Made by a program: the position numbers and the translations under genes. This document shows positions 47,397-59,271 of a stretch of 64,000 nt of DNA, piece by piece. Origin of the DNA: Hibiscus mutabilis (lineage: Eukaryota; Streptophyta; Magnoliopsida; Malvales; Malvaceae); the NCBI GenBank assembly GCA_019671005.1, contig CM033723.1:17623254-17687253 (forward strand), given 5' to 3'. The notes beneath the pieces were generated by a model. That model saw nothing but the letters and a program-made list of their open reading frames with translations. It had not been told where the DNA came from and ran no database searches. Position 1 is the first letter of the stretch, and each line of letters begins with the position of its first letter.

Positions 47397-47980
47397 TGTC
47401 ACGTGGCTAGAGTTCCAACCAGCCCACCTGCGACCTTAGGCGATGTGACTCAAGACAAACGCCTAAGTAAGCCTTTTCAACCCTCTCGAAAGATCAAACT
47501 TCCCAAGCACCGACAAACGCAAAGCGTTCTACGCGGAATCGGATCAAAAGAGATGAGCGAAGTAGAACTTCGAAAGAACGCTCAAGAACAAAGAAAAGAA
47601 CACAAGAACACTCAGAGGATTTAGAGTAAATGCCTTTATTCCTTGGAAACTTGGATACCTCAAATGAGGAGGGGAAGGCCTCTATTTATAGTTGAGTTCC
47701 CCCTAATCCGACGGTCTATACAAATTTACATCGACGGTCGAGATTAATCTTATCTAATCAAATCTCAATTTCAAATCTCTAATTATCACAAACATTATCT
47801 ACATATTATATTTCAAATAAATAGATGATGCTTTGACCGAATTACCCTCCTAAATCCTCCACGGATTGGGCTAGGTCTGGTGGTCTCTTTGGGCCCAAGA
47901 TCTCTATCTGAACCTCTTGGGAACCCTGGTGTGCACCCCGTGGTGCCAATGACTCGGGCCTCGGCTGACGGCCCGTGACA
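47397..47980 (-). repeat. 5' LTR of the gag-protease element
   Basis: Near-identical to 44277-44861; starts TGTCACGTGG and ends CCGTGACA on the plus strand. Confidence 0.9.
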
Positions 47981-48074
47981 AATAGGGTTAGTTGAAATCA
48001 ACCCCACGATATTCAAGCAATGGTTCATTCGTCAGAAGTTTTTCTTTTTGAAATAAAATAAATAAAATTAAAAG

Positions 48075-50282
48075 TGTAGAAATATTTAAAGATGACATTA
48101 AAGGAGATGACACTCGGAGACTGAGATGCCACTCCAGTAGAATACCGTAAAAAAATTAAAAATAGAAGGTGGAGTTGTCATCGGCCACTTTGGTAGGCCG
48201 GACACCGTAAAAATTAACCAGAGATTCATAACATTTGGGTTCGGGAGTCGGTTATGTGTGAGGAAGGATTAGCACTCCCACAACGCCCAAAATTGGTACC
48301 ACGTTGATAAAGGGTTGTCGTTGCAAGAAAAATAAAAACTAGAATTTTGATTTAAAATTTAATCTCAAAAAATGATCTAAGGAGAACATTTCCTTATTTA
48401 CAACAACCGAGGAAGATGACACCTGAATGAGTCAGGACATCACTTCCTAGTCGGTTCCCGAAATAAAGTGGAAAATATTCCCTTAATAGCTAAATAACAC
48501 GGTAAGTAAATATGTATATGAGAATGTACAAAAAATGTAAAATATATATAAAATACATAAATCATAAAATAAAAATTATATATATATATATAATTACCAA
48601 AGTTATAATATTTATAGTATAATTTTTTAAAAAAACTATGTACAATATATATACGCAATGAATACATTATAATATAAAAAAACTATATATAATAATATTT
48701 TATAGAACATAAAAAATATTATAATATATACATAATAGATAATATATACTTAATAATATACTAAATATATCCTATAAAAATATAATATACATATTATATT
48801 ATTTACATATTATATATATTAATTATGATAATAAACAGGTAAAAAAATAATAAAACATATCAGATATAATATAAATACGTAAATAAAGGACTAAAATTAA
48901 AGAAGATAAAAAATAGTGCCCAAATTAAATTAAAAATAATATACATGAGTAAAAATAAATAATTTACAAAAATCGAGGACCAAATCCACAATTATACCCT
49001 CAAATTAGGACAAAATTGAATAGCTCGAAAAGTTTGAGGGACCAAAAACATAAATATCATGTTTAAAACTGATTTAATTGGATTTCGGGACCAAATTACA
49101 AAACATTCAAAAGTTTCAAGGACTGCAAAGAGAATTATACCATGCAGCAGACCCATTTTGAAAATATTTTTAGTGCAGAGGACCGACTGTGTAATTGGAT
49201 CACTAAAAATCTGATTAAATCTAATTTAGTTACTAAATTGAAAAATATTTTAAAATTTCAGAGACTGCGGGAATGATTTACCCATGCGAAGGGACCAAAA
49301 CATAATTTGCCCCTTTTTTAAAAATTAAGCGGATCCTCCCAGGTCGGATCATCGCGCGTGTCGAGAGGGTTAAACGACGTCATTTTGGGCCTTAAGGGTA
49401 GAAACCAAAACGATGTCGTTTTGGTGAGCCCTTAAATAGCCAGTTATCCCAAAAAATCATTTTGTAGCTGATAAATAAAAAATATCAGGGAGCTCTCTCT
49501 CTATTCTCTGCCTTAGCTGGTTCAGGCCACCGTCGCGTGTCGCCATAGACTGCCGGTCATCGGCGGTGATCATCGTCGTCTTCGATGGTCGAAAGTGCAA
49601 AAGGCTGCACCTCTTGACTTCTTTTGACGTGTCGAATCAAAATCCAAGACCGTATTTTCACAAAGAAGCCTCTAAGCACGCAGATCTAAGATGAAAAAAA
49701 GGTATATATACATTTTACCTTTTCGGTTTGGTTTCTCCTTATATGTGTTTTTATGTTTTATTTTTTGGATGATAATAGACTAAAAAACTTTTTTTATTTC
49801 TCCAAAAAATCTCCATGTTACATTCAATTTCGGGTTTTAAATACCAGAAAATTTACTTTTTTTTGGTTTGATTTTACAGTTTTAATAATGTTTTTTTGCA
49901 GATTTGCAAGTGGCTTGGGCGGTAACCAGTCAAGTGGCCGGACAAGTGACCGGGGCGACGAGCGTGGCCAAGGATATCGCGCGTGTGAAAGGAAATGGGA
50001 CGGCGGCAAAAGAACAAGTTGGTGTTAGTGTTTTAAGATTTTTTTTTTAAATTGGGTTGGGTTGATGTAACTGAGTTGGGTATTCGGGTATTGAGTTTTG
50101 GGTATTTGAGTAAAGGGTTTCAGGTCTGGGCTTAATTAGGTACTGAGTTTATAATAATGTGTTGGATATAATAGACTGATATTTTAAAATTTTAGATCTA
50201 TTTTTTAATTATGAATTTGGCTTTGAATTTAATTTGGCTACTGGACTTATTGGGTTAGGCTCGGACAAAAATAGTTACTACA
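48075..50282 (-). repeat. Ogre/Tat-type LTR, solo or fragment
   Basis: 48180-48300 is the complement of a conserved LTR segment of the Ogre element at 2740-2870 ('accgactcccgaacccaa', 'gtgctaatccttcc', 'tttacggtgtcc'). The rest keeps the order of that LTR, including 'ggaccaaattacaaaac' phrases and 'gcccagacc'. It starts TGTAGAAA and may end TTACTACA, but no target duplication was found, so the limits are uncertain. A very AT-rich block occupies 48480-48900. The frame at 49753-50028 is LTR sequence. Confidence 0.6.
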
Positions 50283-50571
50283 TGTTCATTAACTATATTA
50301 ACTGTGAAAAGGAGTTTTAAAGTTCTTTAATTTTGTCGTATATGAATACAATCAGATCTTGCTCTACTTCTTCCCAACTATACAATATGATGATAGGCAT
50401 AACCCCATATTTAAAGCCCATTTATATGGATAGCCTTAGCCTTCATTTGAATTGAGCTTTTAAGTTTTGGAAGTTTGGATCCATTATCTTATGGCTCATA
50501 TGTGAAATACCAAACTATCTAAAATACTGAATCTAAAATACCAAACAATTTTTTTATAGTTATCGGTATCC
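50283..50571. other. Spacer
   Basis: AT-rich, nothing recognised. Confidence 0.4.
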
Positions 50572-50708
50572 AACTCATTGATTGATTAATTTGAATTGAG
50601 TATTGCATATGTTTATTACAGGTGCGATCCTTTCAACCCAATTTATTTCATTTACAACGTCAGAATTTGAACCTTATTGACATCTCAAGAACCATATCGA
50701 CATGCTTA
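50572..50708 (+). repeat. Dispersed ~160-bp repeat, copy C
   Basis: 'gattgattaatttgaattgag', 'attgcatatgtttattacag', 'gcgatcctttcaaccc', 'cgtcagaatttgaacctta': the same order as 26451-26612 and 27397-27556. It directly precedes the Athila fragment. Confidence 0.6.
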
Positions 50709-53700
50709 CCATACAAGCTGGTATGTTGCAAAACCAATAATCCATCTTGCAAAATAATACCGCTTCTCTACAGTCCCTAAAAACGCAAGTTGGGCAGATC
50801 GCCTAAGTTTTGAAGATGAGACCTTAAGGCTGTTTGCCTAGTGATACTGAAGTCACTAAGACCTTTAGTGCAGAGCAATGTAATGCCATCACGTTGCATA
50901 GTGGCACACAATTGACCAAATATAACAAGTTTGGGGAAGGTTCTCTTGTTGATTCCACTCCAAGCAAGCCATCCACCAATGCTCTAACACCAAGGGATAC
51001 TACACCTGTGTCTAATACAGTGAAGGGCCTTGCTATTAATGGCAAGGATGATAGTTCCAAGGACGCTACAGCATCCAATAGACCACACGATGAGCCCAGA
51101 CCACCACCTTCGTTCCTATAAAGATTGAAGGTTCAGAAACAAGATGCTCAATCCTAGAAGTTTCTGGAGATGCTTAAACAATTGCACATTAATGTCCTAT
51201 TCTTGGAGACCATCGATCAGATACCAATATATGCAAAGTTTCTGAAGGAAATCGTGACTAAGAAAAGGATAGTGGGTGAAGTTGAAACTATTGCTACAAC
51301 ATGCGAGCGCATGATAGTGCTATGTGATTTACCACCCAAGCTGAATGATCCTGCCAACTTTACCATTCCATGTTCCATAGGACAAAATTATTCTGGCCAT
51401 GCTTTGTGCGATCTCGGTGTAAGTGTTAACTTGATGCCAAAATCAATATTAATAAGACCGGGCATGGGATGAGCCAAACCCATATCTATGATCCTTTAAT
51501 TGGCCGATCGTTCCCAAATTAGACCCGAGGGCAGAATAAAAGATGTTCTAGTCAAGGTAGATATATTTGTCTTCCCTATAGATTTTATCATCCTTTACTG
51601 TAAAGATGACGAGGATGCTCCCATCATCCTCAGGAGACAATTCCTTACTACTGGGCGTATTACGATTGATTGTGAGAAAGGTGAATTCACTATAAAGACG
51701 AAGGACCAAAAGGTCACACTCAATGTGTTTAGCACTCTCAAGTATGCGGATAACTATGAAGAATGCCATCTTGTGAAAAGTAAGGAAACCCTAGTCAAAG
51801 AGAACCTTCAAGAGATATGATCCAAAAATATGCTTAGCGCTGTAGAGCAATATAAATTTGACGAGGCAATACATGAATCCAAAGAAGAAGGTAAGGCAGA
51901 AACTAAACAATCCAATGCTGTGCTTACCAAACCAGGTACGTCTTTTGAACCTTTGGATTTTGCTGAATTTAAATCTCCTAAGCCATTACTAGAGTATCTG
52001 CCGATACTTGACCTAAAACCTCTTCCCCCACAAATAAAATATGCATATTTAGGGGATAATAATATGCTTCCTAAAATAATATCTGTCAGTTTGACATCTG
52101 ATCAAGAGAATAAACTGTTGCATGTGTTGTCTCAACATAAGAAAACTATTGATTGGACTATTGCTGACTTGAAGAGTATAAGCCCTACTTTTTGTATGCA
52201 TAAGATTTTGCTTGCAGATGATCACAACAGCTCGATAGAACCACATTGGAGACTCAATCCAATCATGAGGACTGTGGTTATGAATGAGATCATCAAATGG
52301 CTCGATGCTGGAATCATCTGCCCTATTTTAGATAGTTCTTAGGTGAGTCTTGTCCAGTGCGTGCAGAAGAAAGGAGACATGACCGTGATGCCATTACTGG
52401 TTGGTAGATCTGTATTGACTACCGGAAACTAAACAAAGCCACGAAAAAAGACCACTTCCTATTATCGTTTATTGACCAAATGCTCGATAAGCTTGCAGAG
52501 AAACCCTATTATTACTTCTTGTACAATTACTTCGGGTACAACCAGATTGCTATAACACCGAAGGACCAAGAGAAAATGACACTCACATGTCCATATGGCA
52601 TTTATGCCTTTCGCCAAATGCCCTTTGGTCTTTGCAATGCTCCAACAATATTTTAACGTTGCATGATGGCCATTTTTTTAGACATCATGGATGACTTAAT
52701 TTCTAGAGATCTTCATGGATGATTTTTTTGTCTTTAGAGACTCATTCGATTAATGCTTAGGCAACCTTGCCAAGGTGTTAAAATCATTTGAAGAAACCGA
52801 CCTAGTGCTTAATTGGGAAAAGTTCCACTTCATTGTCATCAAGGGCAGTATCCTAGGCCATCGTTTTTCTGAGAAATGCATCAAAGTGGACAAAGCCAAG
52901 ATAAAAGTCATAGAGGAGCTTCCACCCCAGCTAATGTCAAAACCATTCGAAGCTTTCTTGGCCACACCGGTTTCTATAAGAGATTCATCAAAGATTTCTC
53001 CAAAATCTCAAAGCCTTTATGCTTATTGCTGGAACATAATAGATTATTCGAGTTTGATGACCAATGTTGTACAATGTTTAAGACCCTAAGGAATGAACTT
53101 ATTTTTGCACCTATTGTAGTGCCCCCTACTAGTCACATCCCTTTGAGCTTATGTGTGATGCTAGTAATTATGCTGCCAACACCGTTCTTGGTCAGTGTCG
53201 GAGTAAGATCTTTCATGCTATTTATTATGCTAGCCGTACTTTAAATGAGGCACAACTTAACTACACCACCATTAAAAGGAACTACTTGTTGTGGTTTTTG
53301 CATTTGATAAATTTACATCATACCTTATAGGAACTAAAGTCATTGTTCATATTGATCATTCGACATCAAATATTTAATAACTAAAAATGATGCAAAACCT
53401 AGACTTATTAGGTTGATTTTATTGATGCAAGAATTTGACATTGAGGTAGTGGATATAAAAGGTATTGAAAATCAAGTAGCCGACCATCTTTTCAGGCTTG
53501 TAAATGCATGCGATAATGATATTTCAAGTGATATTAAGGAAGAATCTTTTGATGAGAAGTTCATGACTTCCACGTCATTGCCATGGTATGCTAATATTGT
53601 TAATTTTCTTGTTAGTGGTATTTTTCCTTGCGATCTTAGCAGCCAGGGAAAGAAGAAATTTCGGCATGATACACGCTACTATTATTAGGACGAGCCCTAT
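50709..53700 (+). pseudogene. Athila-type gypsy gag-pro-RT-RNase H, degenerate
   Basis: The gag end has 'SDTEVTKTFSAEQCNAITLH', the SG-L box of Athila. The protease part has 'LPPKLNDPANFTIPCSIG' and 'ALCDLGVSVNLMP' (51320-51440). The pre-RT part is open at 51830-52342. RT motifs: 'DYRKLNKATKKDHF' (52415), 'YNQIAITPKDQEKM' (52540), 'MPFGLCNAPT' (52620), 'FMDDF' (52713), then 'NWEKFHFIVIKGSILGHRF' and 'IKDFSKISKPLCLLLEHNRL'. RNase H remnants extend to 53510 and 'FVSGIFPCDLSS' ends near 53650. Stops occur at 51118, 51470, 51818, 52340 and many later sites, with frame changes after 52780. Both LTRs and integrase are missing. Confidence 0.88.
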
Positions 53701-54530
53701 CTTTACAAGTAATGCGCCAATCAAATGATTTAGAGATGCGTACTCGAGGAAGAACAAAAAGACATCCTCTACCATTGCCATTAAACTTGGAAATTGGGGT
53801 AAGGTTTCTCCATTGAATAACCCGGGCATTAGACAATGTTCGCTCCCATAATGTTCCTGGGAGGTAGAGGTCTTGTAGAAGTTGGGCATTAGTTTCCTCA
53901 GTGGCTTGAGCCACAAACTGTAGATGAGTACCTTCAGCCACAGTTAGGCGGTAGTACCAGGCAATCAGGGCTTCTGTAAATTGCACTTTGGTTCCTCTGA
54001 CAAATACCCATCCCTATCCATGTTGGCCAACGTGTGTGTAAAACTTTTTCACCCAATCGACATTAATTGGCCCAGGCTGCCAAACATATGTTTCCCAGCC
54101 ATATGTTGCGATAACGACAAGTTCGACATCATCGAACTTGGGTATTAACACAAGGTCATACAAAATTCATTCTTCCACTAGAAGCTCATGAGCTCGCAAC
54201 TTCTCATAACGTTTCTTAAACTGCTTGGGGTGGAGTCAATTACAAAGAGGAGCGGGAAGTTCTAATGAAGAATCAGAGTCATCAGAGAAAGAATATGAAG
54301 ATGACTCCTGAAAGGATGAAGAAGATGGGGACTGATACTCCTGCTCCACTGAGGAGGTTGCTGAACGCGGCGGGTAATTGGGAGTTGACGTACCATTGTT
54401 AAGAAAGAGGAAGTGGTTAGGGTTCAATGAAAAGTGAACAATCACCGAAAAAAGGGAACTTGGTTTTCAAATGTGGGAAAACTTGAGGCCAAAGGATACA
54501 GAAGGTTTTAAAGACAAAGTGTTTATAAGA
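53701..54530 (-). pseudogene. Plant retroelement ORF fragment (minus)
   Basis: From about 54445 the frame reads a Ser-rich N-terminus ('SSSSFQESSSYSFSDDSDSS'), then after a stop 'KQFKKRYEKLRAHELL', 'FVRGTKVQFTEALIAWYYRL' and 'LYLPGTLWERTLSNARVIQW'. The 'VRG..v.f....I...y.l' and 'lp-G-.W' pattern is known from the gag-like or 'putative plant transposon protein' segment of Athila-related elements. One frame is kept across the fragment, with stops at 54236, about 54158 and 54013. It abuts the Athila RNase H in opposite orientation. Confidence 0.65.
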
Positions 54531-54850
54531 TGGTGATAGTAAGTCAGCATTTACTGCTGATGGTTTTGTAAAGAGGGAAAGCACGAGTAGACGTATTTAG
54601 GGAATGGTGGTGAGACATGTGGCAGTTATTGGGGTGTGGTGAGGGGTAAAGTTTGTAGAAACAAGGGCAAAAATGGAACTCCTTCACATTTGATTACCAA
54701 ACTCCCCATCCTAGTCATTTTTCAAAAAGTTTTTTTCTCGGATCCTAGGAGAGCATTCAACCCTTTGTCTTATTCTTTTGATAACTGCCCAAAACACAAA
54801 ACATTAAATAAAACCTATATTCTAATAAAAAACAAAAAGAATATTAAAAC
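54531..54850. other. Spacer
   Basis: No gene or repeat recognised; the frame 54636-54902 runs into the next LTR. Confidence 0.4.
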
Positions 54851-56020
54851 TGTAACCCCCTTAACCAGTCTAGTCGAAACTGAGTTAGAAGGGCTATATT
54901 AGGTTTGCCAAAGCAAACCTTAACTAATAACCTAAACTGGGTCTGTTTTTTCCTTTTATCTTATCTAAATGCATTGAGTTAGATCCTAAGGTGAACATGC
55001 AACAACGGATATGATGACAATGTGATCAGATTACAAATGGATTATGATTGCTCAAACATGCGCTTTGGGGGCCAAAATGTAACTTTCACATATTACAAGG
55101 ACTTAACCAAATTCCAGGTTACCAATTCTTCATTAATCAAGTTTCATGCTCACATGTCAATTTCCAGCTTAAAACAAACATCTGAAGTCATATAATTGCA
55201 TACATAACATTCAAGGACTAAAACGCACAATTTCAAACTTCAGCAGGCATGAACCTAAAGAAACACCACTGCGTATCGATACAAACATGGCCATATTGAT
55301 ACGGCCCAACTAAAAAAATGGCTTTGCGTATCGATACTTTCAACCCCGCATCGATATAGTGTATAGGACAAACCTTTACCGATACGGTACCACCCCCGTA
55401 CCGATCCTTTAAGAAATATTTTCAAAACCCAAATTCCACTGGCAAAAGAGTGTACCGATACGGTACCACTCGTATCGGCACATTAAGCTAAACTCTTAAG
55501 GGCGTACTGGTATAGGAACCCGTGTACTGGAAGGTGTACCGATACCCTTTGTATATTTTCATAGCTCTGTCCTCACTAGACCCCGCGTATTGAAATCAAG
55601 GTACCCATACCTGTACGTGAAAGCCTGTAATGACTTCTAGGTCCAACATATGATACTTTGGCTCACTCTAAATATGTCCAAACCTTATATAGACATCATA
55701 AATCATTAGTGACATACTTATAACGATTATATAAGCATTTAAAGAAACTCCATCAAGCATGACTCAAATCTCCACAACATCTATAGGCATGCTTCCTACT
55801 CAACATACAAAACATAAATCCAAAGCAAAATAAAGCATATAAAGCCTTATACAAATCCAAAACAACAATTAAAACTTGCACAAATAGGGAGTTTAGCAAA
55901 ACAACCCTCCTAGACATCAATTAGCCACATTGCCTTTATTACTATAAGTCTATTGCAAAACCATACTTAAAAATGAGTAAGTCCTTGGAACCCCCTCTGC
56001 TTGCTCGCTGCCTCACACGC
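54851..56020 (-). repeat. Tekay/Del-type LTR fragment, inverted
   Basis: Starts TGTAACCCCCTTAACC and matches the complement of the last ~1 kb of the LTR ending at 59254: 'attaggtttgccaaagcaaacc', 'ccttttatcttatctaaatgca'. It contains several GTACCGATACGGTACC-like sequences. It ends abruptly where the plus-oriented LTR starts. Confidence 0.7.
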
Positions 56021-59000
56021 TGGAATGACCCAGTTTCGGGCCTAGTGGTTTCGAGGTTTATTGGATGGTCCGGTAGACTGGGTTAGGGATTCGAGTCAGA
56101 TTAAGGAGTAAATATTTTTTGGTAAGATAAAAATATGGAAAAATGGTTAAAAATCATTTTTTAATATATGAAAAATATTGGTGAAATCAATTTTGGAAAA
56201 ATGAGGTTTGGAAGGGTGACATTTTGATAAGTGACCAAAATGTAATTTTTGAAAAACTATTTTTAAAGGTGATTAAAATGAAAATGATCAAATTCTTAGA
56301 ATCCTTAAGTAGCATATTACCATGTTTTGGCTGATGGTTTCTCCCTTCAATTAAATCATTTTAAACATGTGTTTTATAAATAATTAAAAGAGTTTTGTCT
56401 TTAAAAAGTTAGTTATTGGATTAAAAGAAATTTGATGTAACATTTCTCTCAACTTTTCTCTCCACTTCTTTTCTGCCAAAAACTATTGTGTTCATCAAAA
56501 TCCAGAGGTGAGAGATTTTTTTACTTATATTCTCAATTTGTAATTGATTCTTTAACTTTGATTTACAAAACCTCATTGAAATCTTGTATTTTCCTAGCTT
56601 TAAACAATCAATTGGAGGGGGAAATCACACAATAAAGGTAAGGTTCATGATCTCCTCTATTGAATGGTTATTTATTGATATTCCCAAGTATTTGATCCTT
56701 GATTTATAGTTTATGATCTGATTTTGTGTTTTTATATTGATTTAATTGTGTTAAGTTGATGAAAAAGTGAAAGATTCATATTGGATTTGTTTTTCCAGTG
56801 TTGAGGTTGATTTTAATTATATTTTGGATGCATTATAATGTTGATAAGTTGATTTTAACAAAATAATCCTGAAACTCTTGAATCCCTAGTTGTTAAGGTT
56901 GTTAGATTTGTGTTTTTGTGGAGTTGTGGTGTCTGTTTAATTGTTGGAAGTATTTGGATGAGTTAATCCTATTTTTAAGTGTTAATTGATGATTATGAAA
57001 GTGTTAGATTGTTAGATTGTGGCTGGGTTGTGTTTGGAAAGGATTAGATGATGTTTTCGGTTGTTGTGGTTGGGTATTTGTGAGAGGATTGTGAAAGTTC
57101 GTGAGGATTTTTTGTTGCAGTGTTTAGAATGCATTGAGATGCATTAATCCTCTGTTCCAATGTGGTTAAAACAAAGGATATGGATTGGGAAGTGATCGGT
57201 GAAGCTTTGGAGGGTTCGAAAGCTTGATTTCGCGTCGGCAAATCGAGGTTTCGCGTATCGGTGAGTGAGAACGTGGATTCCAGCTTTGAAATGTTTTAAA
57301 TATGGTTTATGGGAGTTTAAACTGAGCTTGAAACGCTGGTTTAAGCTCGAAAGTAAGTAAAATGTGGTTTTCTCTCTCGGCCGTGCTAGTGTAAAATAAT
57401 TTTTATGCACTTGTTTTGATTTACATTGTACCTACTATTTAAGCGTGATTTAGAGTATTTGAGATACTGTTTTTAAGCATGAAATGCTAAAGGGTGCACA
57501 TGTTAAGTTATCATTGTAAGTATATGGTTTATACTTGTGTTTTAAAGCATGGTTGTTGCTTTGGAAAATTGGTTTGGTTAATGCTGTTAAAAACAGTTAG
57601 ATAAATGGTAAATGGTTAATTATATTGGCAAGTGATATGGTTTTAAAATTGTTATCGGATATAGTTGGCCGGCCATAGAATTGATAGTTCACTATAATAA
57701 GCCGCCTTGGATGTTGAGGGGTTTAGATCCGTGTACCGAAAACTCCATCCAAGTACCCAAATGGTAGAGGGGTTATACAGTACCGTAAACTCCCGTTAGT
57801 GGGTTAAGTATCTAACTGATGAGTGGGGTTGGTATCCCCGTGGGTTGAAAGTGTACCCGGTTGTTTAGGTACTGCAATTGTGATTGTATCGCTATTTTCG
57901 GCTGAGATGGATTGAAGTGTTGGGAGAACATTTGTTGAATTCGTGTATCCGATGAACTATTTTGGTTAAGGAACTTGGCTAATGATCACTTGTGAGCCAA
58001 TATAATTGTTGATGTATCATTGAAATGGTTTATGTTGTATAATGTAATTTATACATGTTTACTCTTCAAGCTTTGCATATGGTCGTTATGTATGGTAAAG
58101 CTTAAATAAAGGTTGAGCAATGGGATTTGCTATTGATTAATGATACATGTTGCATATGGGTAATATGCTGGTTTTAAAGATGCTAAGTGCATGGTTTTCA
58201 ATGTATGATAGTGTTTTAAAAGATGATCAAATTGAGATTTCAATTTTATATTGAGAAATGGTTTTAATGCATCGATGGTGTGTTGTTTTTGAGCACTCCT
58301 CACTAAGCCTAGTGTGTTTTCGCTCTCTTTGTCCATTAATGTAGAGAATTAAAAGCTTGGAAGGTAGCGAGAAGCAAGGGATCACAACAAGGCTTGGTAA
58401 CAAAAGTATGTTTTTGGTATAGAATTAAAAGCTTGAATGGCTGTTGAGATTAGGTTGTCTTGGTGTAGTTTGATCCTTGAATATGTTGGATGTGTGTTAG
58501 GGGCATGTTAGGATGTTTTGGTTTGTTCAAATGCATGTTAAACCAGCAAAAATGGACATTTTAGGTCCAAGTGTACTGGTACGACTGTTCCTTTTTCAGT
58601 ATGAGTAAGCCATTCTAGGCCTAGCATACCGGTACGCGGGCAACTGTTTCAGTACGGGTCTAGGCAAATTTGGCCAGTGTTTCGGTACTCGGAGAGGCGT
58701 TTTGATACGGTACAATGTTTTCATAAAGGGCGTTTCGACACGCGAGGGCATATTGAAACGAGTTTTGGCTACTGGAATTCTGGGGTTTAAAACAATAAAG
58801 GCGTATCAAAACTCCCTTGTCTGTACCGGTACGGTGGTAGTTAATTTGGTTATTTGGAATCTTTTGAAGTTCTGTTTTCTTACGTTTTAGTCCCTGAAAG
58901 TTATGGATGCAATTAAATGAGTTCGAATGATCTTTTTGACTTGATTTTTAACATATAAGCATGAATCCTACTTAGTTAAAGATTAATAACATAAAAATGA

Positions 59001-59254
59001 GTTAAGACCCTGTAGTTTTCTAAAATTGCAATATGGTCCCTAAATCGCAAATGTAATCAATTGGATATCAGTTCGACGCCCGATTAAGTTGGGTTTTCAC
59101 CAAAGATCAATATGTGCATGTAGGTTAATAGTATACATCTAGATAAGATAAAAAATAGATGTGTTTCGGATTTTATTTTCTTGGTTTACTTTGGTAAACC
59201 TAATGTAGGTCAATTGATTCGGTCTTGCGACTAAGCCAGGTCGAGGGGGTTACA
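56021..59254 (+). repeat. 5' LTR of a Tekay/Del-type gypsy element
   Basis: About 3.2 kb. It ends ...GAGGGGGTTACA, followed by the PBS. The start TGGAATGACCCAGTTTCG is inferred from the junction with the inverted fragment. The frames inside (57044-57410, 58130-58336, 58702-58890) are LTR sequence. Confidence 0.75.
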
Positions 59255-59259
59255 TTTGG

Positions 59260-59271
59260 TGGTATTTAGTC
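59260..59271 (+). other. Primer binding site, mutated tRNA-Met type
   Basis: TGGTATTTAGTC, compared with the usual TGGTATCAGAGC, five bases after the LTR end. Confidence 0.65.

Larger units (their letters stand above)
44277..47980 (-). mobile_element. Compact gag-protease LTR retrotransposon without RT/integrase
   Basis: LTRs of 585 and 584 bp (44277-44861 and 47397-47980) flank a 2.5-kb interior on the minus strand. The interior has a tRNA-Met PBS, a gag with two zinc knuckles, a retropepsin and a further 3' frame, then a PPT. No RT, RNase H or integrase motif is present. The LTRs differ at roughly ten positions, so insertion was recent. AATA flanks both sides (44273-44276 and 47981-47984). 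It must move, if at all, with proteins from a relative. Confidence 0.9.

Noticed and set aside
57044..57410. Minus-strand frames of 65 and 88 codons
   Set aside because: Within the Tekay/Del-type LTR; no domain.
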